DNA from: Deltaproteobacteria bacterium
GTDB lineage: Bacteria > Myxococcota_A > Polyangia > Polyangiales > Houyiibacteriaceae
Assembly: GCA_017644045.1 (NCBI GenBank)
Contig: JAEPMI010000005.1
Location: 124,001-188,000, forward strand
DNA length: 64,000 bases
Direction: 5' to 3'
The notes below the pieces were generated by a model, which saw only the letters and a list, made by a program, of their open reading frames with translations, did not search any database and was not told the origin of the DNA. Numbering within the stretch: position 1 is the stretch's first letter; every line of letters starts with the position of its first letter. Below, in pieces: positions 27,067 to 38,320 of this stretch. The translations under genes and the position numbers were made by a program.

Positions 27067-30000
27067 ATGGCCGAGGAGCAGGACATGGCAGACGGGGCAT
27101 TCGACGAGACGGCGGCGGTGGTTCGCAATGCGCCGGACGACGATGCCGCGTGGGACAAGCTCGAAGATCTCGCGGCGTCCTCCCAGACCCCCGACGCGGT
27201 CGCCGCGCTCTATCGCGAGGTGCTCGGCCAGGAGCTCGCGAGCGAGGTCGCGCCCCAGGTCGCCCAGCGCGCCGTCCAGTTCCACGAGGAGTGGTTCGGC
27301 GAGGATTCGCCCGTCCTCGTCGAGTGCCTCAACCGTGTCCTCGTGGTCGATCCGACGGCCAGCACCTGGGCCTTCCAGCGGCTCACGATGGTGCACACCG
27401 TCGCGGAGAACTGGGAAGAGCTCCTCGCCCTCTACGACGCCGAGATCGCCCGCTGCGCCGACACGCACCGCAAGGGCGTGCTCCTCGAAGAGGCGGCCCA
27501 GACCGCGAAGGACTTCGCGGGTCGTCAGGACCGCGCGGTCGACTATCTGCTCCAGCTCCTCGACCTGAAGCCGAAGGACAAGGCGCTCGCCTCCTCGCTC
27601 GAGCGCCTCCTCGAGCGACAGGAGCGCTGGCAGGATCTCGTGGGCCTCTGGCGCCGCCAGACCGAAGACGCGTCGCAGGAAGACGCGCAGGCGCTCCGCC
27701 TTCGGATCGCCGAGACCCTCTTCGACAAGCTCGAGCAGCCGGGCGACGCGATCGGCGAGCTGCAGGCCCTCCTCGAAGAGGGCGAGGGCGGTGACGTGAG
27801 CGGGACCGTCGCGATGCTCGAGCGGATCGGGCGCGACGAGGAAGCGTCGACCGAGTCGCGGCGGCGCGCGCTCTCGTTGCTACGCGAGCGCTACGACGCG
27901 GAGGACCGGCACACCGACGTGCTCGGCACCCTCGACACGGCCCTCGAGCTCGCCGAGCCCTCGGAGCGCGTCGAGCTCCACCGCGACGCGGCGCAGCGCC
28001 TCGCCGAGAGCGATCCCGAGAAGGCACTCGAGCACGTGGGCGCCGTCCTCCGCCTCGAGCCGTCGGACGAGGAGATCTTCGCGTGGGCGCAGCAGCTCGC
28101 GACCGCCGCGCAGGCCCAGGGCCGACTCGTGGAGCTCACCCTCCTCGCGGCCGAGGAAGCGACCGACGCCGGCGTTCGCGCCCGGCTGCGCATGGCCGGC
28201 GCCAAGGCGCTGGTCGGCGCGGACGACCTCGAGCAGGCGATCGTCCAGCTCCAGTCCGTCATGGCGGAAGAGGCGCTCGACGCGGACACCGCGAAGCGAG
28301 CCGCCCGAAACCTCGCGGACCTGCTCGGCCGCACCGAGCGCGCCGAGGAGCGCCTCGACGTGCTCGAGCGCATCGCGCAGCTCGAGACCGACAAGAGCGA
28401 CCGCCGCGAAGCGCTCGCGGAAGCCGCTCGCCTCGCCGCCGTGCTCGGTCACGTCGACCGTGCCCTCGCCGCGTGGGAGCAGGCGCTCGTCGCCGACCCG
28501 AAGGACTTCTTCGCGCTCGAGGAGATCATCCAGCTCCTCGAAGGGCAGGAGCGCTGGGCCGAGCTCGCGCATGCGCTCCGTCGGCGCGCCGAGTCCGGCG
28601 TGCCGCCCTACCAGCGCCGCTCCGATCTCGCGCGCATGGCCGCGGTTCAGGCCGGCGCGCTCGAGGCGCTCGACGACGCGATCGCGAGCTGGAACGAGAT
28701 CGGCTCCTCCTATGGTGAGACCGCGGACGTGGTCGACGCGCTCGTCGATCTCTACGGTCGCGCCGAGCGCTGGGAAGATCGCGCTCAGGTGCTCGAGCGC
28801 GCGAGCCAGCGCGAGGACGCGCACCTCGCCGAGCTGCGTGCCTCGCAGGGCGACACCTTCGCCGGTGCCCTCGGGCGGCCGGAGGATGCCGTGCGTGCGT
28901 ACCGTCGCGCGCTCGAGGCCGACGTGCGCCACGAGCGCGCTCGGCAGGGACTCGCGCAGCTCGCCGAGGTGGAGAGCACCCGCGCCGAGGCCGTCGAGGC
29001 CCTCGCGAAGAGCTACGAGGAGACCGGCGAGTGGGAGCCCCTGCTGGCGCTCCTGGACACCCGACTGACCGTCGCGCCGACCGACGCGCGCCGGGTCGAG
29101 CTCCTGGTCCAGGCTGCGGATCTGCAGGAAGAGCAGGCCGGATCGGCCGCGGCGGCGCTCGGCTCCATCGCCCGTGCCTTCGCGCTCGCTCCCGCCGACG
29201 AGCGGCTCGAGCAGCGGCTCGGTCAGCTGGCCGCCTCCGCCGAGGACCCGGCGACCGAAGCCGCCGCCCTGCGCGCCGCCGCCGAAGCCGCGGCCGACCC
29301 GGAGCGGGCCGTGGCGCTTCGTCAGCGCGAAGCGACGATTCGAGAGGAGCAGCTGAACGACACCACCGGGGCCTTCGACGCGATGATCGCGGCGCTCGGC
29401 AAGCGACCGCTCCGGCCCGATCTGGCCGGTCGCGTGGCGCGGCTCGGCGAAGCCACCGAGCGCCTCGACGACGCCGAGGCCTCTCTGCGCGCCGCGAGCG
29501 CGCACCCGCACACACCGGTGGACATCCTGGTCTTCCTCGCCGACGTGCAGCGCCAGAGCGCCTCGGAGGACCTCGACGGAACGCTCGAGCGGCTGGCCGC
29601 GGCCAAGCCGAACGACCTCGACTCGCTCCGGGAGCTCGCCGATCGCCACGCGGAGGCTGCCGACGCGCAGACGCGCATCGAGGCGCTCTACGAGCGGGCG
29701 TCCGGACTCTGGTCGACGGGCCGTGAGGCGAGCGGTCAGCGTGAGCCGGGCGCCGAAGCGCGCTGGGCCGCCGAGCAGCTCCTCGCGAGCCACTACGACG
29801 AAGCGGCGCAGCTGGTGTCGTTCCACATCGAGCAGGCGCGCCTCCCCTACGAGGCCGAAGAGCAGGCGACGCACCTCCGCGCCGCGGCGACGAAGGCCCT
29901 CGAGATGGGCGATGGCCCGCGCGCGACCGGCCTCTACCGCGAGGTCCTGGAGAAGGATCCGGCGGACGCGGACGCACTCCGCGCGCTGGGGGACCTCTAC

Positions 30001-33000
30001 GCCCAGCAGGAGCGCCACGCCGAGCTCCTCGGCCTTCGCCGTCGCGAGCTCGAGGCGACCGACGACCCGGAGCGCCGCATCGAGCTGCGCCTCGAGATCG
30101 CCAACCTGGTGACCGAGGTCGAGCGCCGGGGCGGCCGCATCGACGCGCTCCGCGCGAACCTCCGCGAGCGCCCGGGCCACGACGCCTCGCTCGACACGCT
30201 CGAGGCGATCCTCCAGGAGCGCCGTGACCACGAAGCGCTCGCGCAGCTCTTCGCGCAGCAGGGCGAGCTCCTCGAAGGCGAACGCTCCGCGAAGCTCTGG
30301 GGTCGCGTCGCCCAGCTGGCGGAGGGGCCCCTCGACGACATCGAGCGCGCCCTCGAGGCGCACCGCCGCGTCGTCGACGTGGCGCCCGAAGACGTCGCGG
30401 CGCTCGACGCGCTCGCCCGCATCCAGCGCGACCGTGGCGAGCACGCCGCGGCCGCCCGATGGCTCGAGCGCCGGCTCGGCGTCGCGGGCGACGACGAGAA
30501 GGCCGACGTCGCCCTCGAGCTCGCCAAGAGTCTCTTCGCCGCCGGCCGCTCCGAGCGCGCCGCCGAGGTGCTCGAGCAGGCGCGCTACGACGCGCCGACC
30601 CGCGAGGACCTGCGCGAGGTGCTCGCCGACCACTACCGCACCGAAGAGCAGCACGAGCCGCTCGCCCGTGTCCTCGCCGACTCGGCCGAGCACGCGAGCG
30701 ATCCGGCCGACGTGCTGACCTTCGCCCGAGAGGCCGCCGAGCTCTTCCGCGATCAGATCGGGCAGCCCGCCGAGGCGATCCCGATCCTGCGGAAGGCCCG
30801 CGAGCACGCGCCGGACGACCGCCAGATCGAGCTCATGCTCGCCGAGGGTCTCAAGGACGGCGGCGAGCTCGACGAGGCTCGCTCGATCCTCGAGAAGGTC
30901 GTCGAAGGCTTCGGCCGCCGACGGAGCCCGGAGCGCGCGCAGGTGCACTCCATGCTCGGTAGCGTCGCCCGTGCTCAGGGCGACCTCGAAGGCGCCCTCG
31001 AGCAGCTGGAGAAGGCCACCAAGATGGCCATGGCCGACGCCAAGCTCCTCCAGATGCTCGCCCGGCTCGCCGTCGAGGCGAAGGAGCTCGACCGCGCCGA
31101 GAAGGCGTACCGAGCGCTCCTGATGACCGTCCGGCGGCGTGGCCCGAAGGACGAGGTGGACGTCGGCAGCGCCGAGGTGCTCTACGAGCTCAGCGCCTTG
31201 GCCGCCGCGCGTGACGACGCCGACCAGGCGAACGACCTGCGCGAGTCCGCCCTCGAGGCGGCCGCCGGCGACGACGCCGAGGCCTTCCGCTTCCGTGAGG
31301 CGCTCGTGGAGCGCGACGAGCGCGAGCTCGCCCTGGTCGCCCTCGAGCAGCGCCTCAAGCTCGCGGACGACGGTGCGTCGAAGGGCGCGCTGCTCGCCGC
31401 GATGGGCGAGGACCTCGAAGCCCTCGGCCGAGCGCAGGACGCGATGAAGCGCCGGCTCGAGTCCATCGAGGCGGCTCCCGGCGTCGCGAAGACCCACGAC
31501 GCCATCCAGAAGATGATCAACGAGGGACACGACGCGGACGGCTACGCCGCCACGCTCGAGAAGCTCATCGAGAGTCACCGCCGCGAGGAGGACGCCAAGC
31601 TCCAGGCGCGGCTCCTGGTTCGCCTCGGCGAGCTGCGCGAGTCGCGCGGCGATCTCGACGCGGCGACCTCGCTCTACGGGCGAGCCGAGTCGGTCACCGA
31701 CGAACCGGTCACCGCCTGGGTCGCCTTGGCGCGAGTGGGTGCCGCCCGCGACGATCAGTCGCTGCAGCGCCGGGTCCTTCGCGAGCTCATCGCCGTGGAG
31801 GAGCTCAAGGAGAGTCTCCGAGCGAACGCGCTCCATCAGCTCGCCGCCATTCTCCTCCGGGACCCGGCGGCCCTCGAAGAAGCGGTCGACATCGCTCGTC
31901 AGGCCTTCGACGCGGACCCGCGCCACGCCGAGCTCGCTCCGCACCTCGACGTCGCCGTCAGCCGTTCGGCCGGTTCCATCCGCCCGCCGGCGATGGACGG
32001 CGAAGACTCCCGCGTCTCGCACCGGCCGCCGCCCATGGGCCACGCCGACGCGATGCGCCTCTACGAGGAGGTCGCCCGCGATGCGAACGACGACCACCTG
32101 CTGCTGAACTTCCTCGAGCGGCGCGCGATGCGCGTCGAGGCCACCCTCCCGCAGGTGCGAGAGGCGGTCGAGAAGGCCCGCTCGCTGATGCCGGCGAAGC
32201 AGCGCCCCGAGCCCGCCGAGGTCGAGGAGCCGCTGAGCGAGGAGATGCTCATCGTCGCCGACCCGATCGACCCGGCGCGACTCGACGCTCTGCTCCGGCG
32301 AGCGGTCGAGGTCGCGGAGGCGTCCGAGGAAGGCCTCGGCGCCGCTCGCTGGGCGCTCGAGGCCCTCGCTCAGCGCCGCTTCCAGGAGGGCGACGCGGAG
32401 CGCGCCATGGAGATCATGGGCAAGGTCATCGAGACCGCCGAGCACGAGGACGAGCGGCGGGAGCTGGAGATCCAGTTCGCCTCGATGGCCGCCGGCCCCG
32501 GTGGCGACCTGAACGTCGCGGCCGAGGTCTACGAGCGCTTGCTCGAGCCGGACCCGATGGACGAGGTGATCTGGAAGCCGCTCCTCGAGGTCTACAAGCA
32601 GAAGGGCGACGCGGACCGGCTCAACGACCTGGTCATCACGCTCGTCGACGGCCTGCTCGATCCCGAGGCGCGCAACGCCGCGCGAATGGTCCAGGCCGAC
32701 TGGCTGATGGGCACCGAGGGTCGCGAGTTCGACGCGGTCGACGTGCTCAAGGCCATTCTCGACGAGGATCCGGAGAACCAGGAGGCCGCCGAGAAGCTCG
32801 CGAAGCTCTACGAGCAGAGCGGCTACGACGAGGATCTGGTCGACCTCTACCAGCGCCAGCTCGACGTCGCGCGCGACAACGAGGACCTCGAGACCATCGC
32901 GGACCTCTCGCTCAAGCTCGGCACCCTGCTCGAGAAGGTCGAGCGGGAGGACGCCCTCGACGTGTACCGCCGCGCGATGGACTGGGTCCCGAAGGACCGC

Positions 33001-34719
33001 GGGGTCATCACCGCCTACCTCGCGCTCCTCCGTGAGGGCGACGACCCGACCGAGCGCGCGCACATCCGAGAGAAGCTCCTCGGCATCGAGACCGGTGACG
33101 CCGCCTCGACGCTGGCGCGCGAGCTCTACGAGGACTGGCAGCAGCTCGACGAGCCGGACGGCATGATTCGAGCGCTCGACCTCGGCTACCGGGGCAACCC
33201 GGACGACGCCGAGCTGCGTGAGCGACTGGAGAGCCACTACCGCGACAACGAGCAGTGGTCGCCCCTCGCCGAGTTCCTGAGCCTCGAGGCCGTCCGCCTC
33301 GAAGCGGCGGGTGACCAGGCGGGCTCGATCGCCAAGGTCCGCGAGGCTGCGGCGCTCCAGCGCGATACCCTGGGTCGCCCGGAAGCCGCGGTGGAGATGC
33401 TCCGCAAGGCACGCGAAGCCACCGGCAGCGTCGAGATCCTCGGCGAGCTCGTCGCCGCGCTGCAGGCCGCCGGTCAGCAGGAAGAGGCGGTCGCGGAGGT
33501 CGGTGCCGCCCTCGAAGGCCACGACGCCGAGGACGACACCTACGCTCACCTGCTCCGCTCACGGGCCATCCTCCGCCTGGGCATGTCGAAGGTCATGGAC
33601 GCCATCGACGACCTCGAGGCGGCCTACGCCATCAACGCCGGCGCGGTCGCCGAAGACCTCGCCGCCGCGCTCCGGCGAGCGCGCGACGCCTCCAACGAGG
33701 ACGCCAAGCGGCCCTACGTGCTTCGGATCGTCGAGGTGCTCGAGGCCGCCGGCAACCGCGAGGAGGCCCGCGCCGAGCTCGCCGCATGGAGCGAGGTCGC
33801 GCCGCAGGACAAGGAGACGCTCGAGCGACTCCGCGACATCGACCAGCTCACCGAGAACTGGCCCGGCGTGGCGAACGCCGCCGCGCGCCTGCTGCCGCTC
33901 AGCGAGGGCGAGGAGCAGGTGCAGATGGCGCTCCTGCTCGCCGACTCCTGTGACGCGGCCGGGATGGGCGCGGAGTCCCGAAGCGGCCTCGAATACGTGC
34001 ACGGGCTCCAGCCCGAGTCGGCCGAGATCCGCGAGCGGCTGAAGGCGCTCTACGACGCGATCGGCGCGAACCGCGAGCTGGCGAACATGCTGCTCGCGGA
34101 GGCGGCGACTGTCGGGGAGACCGATCCGGAGCAGGCCTTCGTGCTGAGCCGGCAGGCGGGCAAGATCCTCATCGAGCGCGAGGGCGACGCCGAGGCAGCG
34201 CTCCCGGCGCTCGCGCAGGCGGCCGAAGCGAAGCCCGACGACCACGAGACCCTGGTGCTCCTCGCCGATGGCTACATCGGCGCGCAGTACTTCTCGGAGG
34301 CCGGCCAGCTGCTCGAGCACGCGATCCAGAACCACCCCAAGCGGCGGAGCCCCGAGCTCAGCGAGCTGCAGGAGCGGATGGCGAACCTGGCGCTCGCGGC
34401 CGGTGACAAGAACCTCGAGATGCAGTGGCTCGATGCCGCGGTCGAGAGCGACAAGAACAACATGAGCGCCGCGGCGCGCGTGGCCCGGATCGCCTACGAC
34501 CTCGGCGAGCTCGACGTCGCGCTCGGCGCGCTACGCGCGATCACCCTGAGCAAGGAAGACGGCCCGATGTCCAAGGCCCAGGCCTTCCTCATGCAGGCGC
34601 GCATCGCGCACCAGCGCGGCGAAGGCCGGCGGGCCCTCCTCTGGGCCCGAAAGGCCAAGAGCGAGGACCCAGACCTGGCGGAAGCCAACGAGTTCCTGGC
34701 GGAGCTGGGCGAGAGCTGA
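27067..34719 (+). CDS. Giant tetratricopeptide-repeat protein (~2550 aa)
   Basis: From ATG 27067 (alternatives at 27049 and 27085; a GAGGTG lies upstream) the gene encodes about 2550 residues. It is nearly all acidic helical repeats of the TPR/SEL1-like type, with recurring words such as ALYREVLGQE, LYEKVLEKDPADADAL and LAKLYEQSGYDEDLVDLYQRQLD. There is no signal peptide, membrane segment or catalytic domain. A short Pro/His-rich break near residue 1640 (SIRPPAMDG, SHRPPPMGH) divides the array into two superhelical blocks. Very long TPR proteins are a myxobacterial speciality and likely act as cytoplasmic scaffolds. The partner is unknown. It is followed by a G-rich inverted repeat. Confidence 0.85.
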   Translation: MAEEQDMADGAFDETAAVVRNAPDDDAAWDKLEDLAASSQTPDAVAALYREVLGQELASEVAPQVAQRAVQFHEEWFGEDSPVLVECLNRVLVVDPTASTWAFQRLTMVHTVAENWEELLALYDAEIARCADTHRKGVLLEEAAQTAKDFAGRQDRAVDYLLQLLDLKPKDKALASSLERLLERQERWQDLVGLWRRQTEDASQEDAQALRLRIAETLFDKLEQPGDAIGELQALLEEGEGGDVSGTVAMLERIGRDEEASTESRRRALSLLRERYDAEDRHTDVLGTLDTALELAEPSERVELHRDAAQRLAESDPEKALEHVGAVLRLEPSDEEIFAWAQQLATAAQAQGRLVELTLLAAEEATDAGVRARLRMAGAKALVGADDLEQAIVQLQSVMAEEALDADTAKRAARNLADLLGRTERAEERLDVLERIAQLETDKSDRREALAEAARLAAVLGHVDRALAAWEQALVADPKDFFALEEIIQLLEGQERWAELAHALRRRAESGVPPYQRRSDLARMAAVQAGALEALDDAIASWNEIGSSYGETADVVDALVDLYGRAERWEDRAQVLERASQREDAHLAELRASQGDTFAGALGRPEDAVRAYRRALEADVRHERARQGLAQLAEVESTRAEAVEALAKSYEETGEWEPLLALLDTRLTVAPTDARRVELLVQAADLQEEQAGSAAAALGSIARAFALAPADERLEQRLGQLAASAEDPATEAAALRAAAEAAADPERAVALRQREATIREEQLNDTTGAFDAMIAALGKRPLRPDLAGRVARLGEATERLDDAEASLRAASAHPHTPVDILVFLADVQRQSASEDLDGTLERLAAAKPNDLDSLRELADRHAEAADAQTRIEALYERASGLWSTGREASGQREPGAEARWAAEQLLASHYDEAAQLVSFHIEQARLPYEAEEQATHLRAAATKALEMGDGPRATGLYREVLEKDPADADALRALGDLYAQQERHAELLGLRRRELEATDDPERRIELRLEIANLVTEVERRGGRIDALRANLRERPGHDASLDTLEAILQERRDHEALAQLFAQQGELLEGERSAKLWGRVAQLAEGPLDDIERALEAHRRVVDVAPEDVAALDALARIQRDRGEHAAAARWLERRLGVAGDDEKADVALELAKSLFAAGRSERAAEVLEQARYDAPTREDLREVLADHYRTEEQHEPLARVLADSAEHASDPADVLTFAREAAELFRDQIGQPAEAIPILRKAREHAPDDRQIELMLAEGLKDGGELDEARSILEKVVEGFGRRRSPERAQVHSMLGSVARAQGDLEGALEQLEKATKMAMADAKLLQMLARLAVEAKELDRAEKAYRALLMTVRRRGPKDEVDVGSAEVLYELSALAAARDDADQANDLRESALEAAAGDDAEAFRFREALVERDERELALVALEQRLKLADDGASKGALLAAMGEDLEALGRAQDAMKRRLESIEAAPGVAKTHDAIQKMINEGHDADGYAATLEKLIESHRREEDAKLQARLLVRLGELRESRGDLDAATSLYGRAESVTDEPVTAWVALARVGAARDDQSLQRRVLRELIAVEELKESLRANALHQLAAILLRDPAALEEAVDIARQAFDADPRHAELAPHLDVAVSRSAGSIRPPAMDGEDSRVSHRPPPMGHADAMRLYEEVARDANDDHLLLNFLERRAMRVEATLPQVREAVEKARSLMPAKQRPEPAEVEEPLSEEMLIVADPIDPARLDALLRRAVEVAEASEEGLGAARWALEALAQRRFQEGDAERAMEIMGKVIETAEHEDERRELEIQFASMAAGPGGDLNVAAEVYERLLEPDPMDEVIWKPLLEVYKQKGDADRLNDLVITLVDGLLDPEARNAARMVQADWLMGTEGREFDAVDVLKAILDEDPENQEAAEKLAKLYEQSGYDEDLVDLYQRQLDVARDNEDLETIADLSLKLGTLLEKVEREDALDVYRRAMDWVPKDRGVITAYLALLREGDDPTERAHIREKLLGIETGDAASTLARELYEDWQQLDEPDGMIRALDLGYRGNPDDAELRERLESHYRDNEQWSPLAEFLSLEAVRLEAAGDQAGSIAKVREAAALQRDTLGRPEAAVEMLRKAREATGSVEILGELVAALQAAGQQEEAVAEVGAALEGHDAEDDTYAHLLRSRAILRLGMSKVMDAIDDLEAAYAINAGAVAEDLAAALRRARDASNEDAKRPYVLRIVEVLEAAGNREEARAELAAWSEVAPQDKETLERLRDIDQLTENWPGVANAAARLLPLSEGEEQVQMALLLADSCDAAGMGAESRSGLEYVHGLQPESAEIRERLKALYDAIGANRELANMLLAEAATVGETDPEQAFVLSRQAGKILIEREGDAEAALPALAQAAEAKPDDHETLVLLADGYIGAQYFSEAGQLLEHAIQNHPKRRSPELSELQERMANLALAAGDKNLEMQWLDAAVESDKNNMSAAARVARIAYDLGELDVALGALRAITLSKEDGPMSKAQAFLMQARIAHQRGEGRRALLWARKAKSEDPDLAEANEFLAELGES

Positions 34720-34742
34720 CGAAGCCCGAAGGGTAAGTCAGC

Positions 34743-34840
34743 TCCCTCACCCTCACCCTCGCCCTATCCCTCACCCTTCGTTCCCGTCCCCTGAAGAAAG
34801 GGTGAGGGTCAGGGCAAGGGCATGGGCAAGGGCAAGGGGG
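34743..34840. repeat. CCCTCA/TGAGGG hexamer inverted repeat
   Basis: The left arm (34743-34781) is a run of imperfect CCCTCA-type hexamers. The right arm (34792-34840) is the complementary AGGGTGAGGGT series, separated by about ten bases. It lies between the convergent ends of the giant TPR gene and the DDAELRC-repeat gene, so it could stop transcription in both directions. A second, better-conserved copy follows the smc gene. Confidence 0.7.
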
Positions 34841-34862
34841 TCTAGCGCTCTCGCGCTAGTCC

Positions 34863-35855
34863 TCAGCGCTTCGCTCGCCGCCCACCCAGCAGGTCCGCCA
34901 CACACGCCAGCTCCGCGTCGTCGCCGACCCGCGCGTCGCAGACCCGCAGGACCTCGTCGACCATCGCCGGGCGTGCCCGGCTGGCGGCGACCGTCTCGAG
35001 GCAGCGAAGCTCCGCGTCGTCGCCGGTGAGCAGGTCCTCGCACGCCGCCACGTGGCGCGGGTCCGCGCCGATCTCGAGACAGCGAAGCTCCGCGTCGTCG
35101 CCGGTGAAGGCGTTCTCGCAGGCGGCCACCTGGGCCGCGGCCTGCGGATGGAAGCGCATCAGCTGGAGGCAGCGCATCTCGTTCTCGTTGCCGGTGAAGG
35201 CGTCGCGGCACGCGCGGTCGGCGGCGGCGAGCTGATCGGGCGAGCCGCGCCGATCGCGCCGGTCCACCACCCGGCCGTTCACCGTGCGCGACGACTGGCG
35301 GTCGTCGACGACGGTTCGGCCGTTCACGTTCACGGTGGTCCGGGTGGAGCGGTGCTGGACGCGGGTGTCCTGGACCCGGCGACCCGGGCGACGGTTCGGT
35401 CGGGTCACGGCGGCCCGAAGCGCCAGGACCGCCTGCTGCGGTCCGTTGCCGACCCGGATGGGCATCGGGCGGCCGAAGCGGTCGAGGGCCCGAACCGTGA
35501 CCTGAGGGATGCCGCGCGCCGGACCGACGGGGACCGTGCCGTGCCGACCCGTGAGCTGCACGTGTCGCGTGAGCCGGCGGTTCGGGCCCCGCTCCAGGTC
35601 GACCTGAAGCTGCGCCGGCTGGTTGGCGCGAGCGCCTCGCCGATAGCGAAGTCCCCAGCGGGTGACATCTCCGCGACGGCCGTTGGCTCGTCCCAGCTCC
35701 ACGAGCTCGAGCGAATCGAGCTGCAGGGCGCGGCCCCGTCGGCTTCGTTGGGCTTCGGCCTCGCTCGGGGCGATCGCGGGAAGGACGAGGGCGGCGGCGA
35801 GCGACACGCGCAGGAGGGCGTGGCCCAGGGCCGCGAGGCGGTGCGGCTGGAACAT
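34863..35855 (-). CDS. Secreted protein with four Cys-paired DDAELRC repeats
   Basis: The 330-residue product has a signal peptide (about 1-36), an Arg-rich beta-type N-terminal domain, and a low-complexity Arg/Thr/Val linker (150-205). Four helical repeats follow at about 211-235, 241-265, 268-290 and 300-322. Each contains two cysteines 12 or 13 residues apart and the core FTGDDAELRCLE (variants NENEMRCLQ, DDAELACVA). The constant spacing suggests a disulfide inside each helical hairpin. I know no named family for this repeat with certainty. The protein is probably periplasmic or extracellular. Its 5' leader contains a perfect 8-bp hairpin at 35877-35895. Confidence 0.7.
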   Translation of the reverse strand: MFQPHRLAALGHALLRVSLAAALVLPAIAPSEAEAQRSRRGRALQLDSLELVELGRANGRRGDVTRWGLRYRRGARANQPAQLQVDLERGPNRRLTRHVQLTGRHGTVPVGPARGIPQVTVRALDRFGRPMPIRVGNGPQQAVLALRAAVTRPNRRPGRRVQDTRVQHRSTRTTVNVNGRTVVDDRQSSRTVNGRVVDRRDRRGSPDQLAAADRACRDAFTGNENEMRCLQLMRFHPQAAAQVAACENAFTGDDAELRCLEIGADPRHVAACEDLLTGDDAELRCLETVAASRARPAMVDEVLRVCDARVGDDAELACVADLLGGRRAKR

Positions 35856-35876
35856 GGGGTCTCTCTTTTTCGCTGG

Positions 35877-35895
35877 GCACGACCGGCGGTCGTGC
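35877..35895. other. Perfect hairpin in the divergent promoter region
   Basis: GCACGACC and GGTCGTGC pair exactly around a GGC loop. It is 22 bases upstream of the secreted repeat protein (minus strand), in the 199-bp region shared with glpK. It could be an operator palindrome or a leader hairpin. Confidence 0.4.
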
Positions 35896-36054
35896 GGGGT
35901 GGTGGGCAGGCCGAGAAGCAGTGCCCGATGCGTGTGAGAGGGAGACGGGGCGTGTAGGTCCCCTATTCAAGCCCTTTCGGATGGATCGAGTTGGCGCACG
36001 GGACGCGACGAACCCTTGAGGTTCGCGGGCCCCCTCGGTACCGTCGGCGATCTC

Positions 36055-37542
<1,488 letters not shown>

Positions 37543-37570
37543 GCCCCAGTCAGAACGGAACGAAGCCCCA

Positions 37571-38320
37571 GTGACCGTCACCAAACGACGTAAGCGTGAG
37601 AAGCGCGAGGTCCCGATCGCCTGGGAGGCGCTCGAGGACGCTTTCGAGAACAACGCCCCCGAGGTCCACAGCTATCTCCAATTCGACACCGGCGAGGTGA
37701 TCCGGATCGTCGACGGCGTCGCCGACCCTCGGATGCACGAGAAGATCGCTCGCGACGACAAGTACCTGAAGATCGACCCGGTCTCCTCGCGCGAGCAGTA
37801 CCGTTGGATGGAGCGCTTCATCGACTCCGTCGAGGACGAGAAGGAGCTGCAGACCAAGCTCACCGTCGCGATCGACGGCAAGGGCGCCTTCCGCCGCTTC
37901 AAGGACGTGTTGATGTCCTATCCGGTCCAGCGCGAGCGATGGTTCACCTTCCGCTCCGAGCGCCTCGCCGCTTGCATGAAGGCATGGCTCACCGCGCACG
38001 ACATCGAGGCGGTGGAGCGCCCCGCGTGGCGAGTGCCGAGCGCCGAGGAAGTGCGCGCACAGGTCGAGCCCACGAAGAGCAAGCGCCGCCTGACCCGCGC
38101 TCAGACGGCCGAGGCAAACCGCCTGCGTCTCAAAGAGCTGGTCGATCTGGTGCCCGTGCGGGAGCTCGACACCGCGCTCGCTTTCATGGAGTTCCTCAAG
38201 GAACGCCGCCGGCCTCCGCGCACCCGCGCCAAGGGCACCGACGACGAGTCGGGCGACGAGGCGAGCGACGAATCGGGGGACGAGACCGAGTCCGAGTCGA
38301 ACGAGGATGAGGAGAGCTGA
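37571..38320 (+). CDS. UPF0158-family protein
   Basis: The 249-residue product starts at GTG 37571 with a basic head (KRRKREKREV). It contains the UPF0158 core: IAWEALEDAFEN, the strand SYLQFDTGEVIRI, RWMERFIDSVED, and FRRFKDVLMSYPVQRERWFTFR with a following helix. The role of this widespread family is not established. The last 40 residues are a nearly pure Asp/Glu/Ser tail (DDESGDEASDESGDE). It begins 28 bp after glpK and overlaps the next gene by 14 bp, so it is part of an operon. Confidence 0.85.
   Translation: MTVTKRRKREKREVPIAWEALEDAFENNAPEVHSYLQFDTGEVIRIVDGVADPRMHEKIARDDKYLKIDPVSSREQYRWMERFIDSVEDEKELQTKLTVAIDGKGAFRRFKDVLMSYPVQRERWFTFRSERLAACMKAWLTAHDIEAVERPAWRVPSAEEVRAQVEPTKSKRRLTRAQTAEANRLRLKELVDLVPVRELDTALAFMEFLKERRRPPRTRAKGTDDESGDEASDESGDETESESNEDEES

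Noticed and set aside
27880-33549. A 1889-codon open frame on the minus strand, antisense to the giant TPR gene
   Set aside because: It is a mirror of the strong codon bias of the TPR gene. The translation is a low-complexity Leu/Val/Glu/Arg mixture with no domain, and the plus-strand product is clearly a TPR protein.
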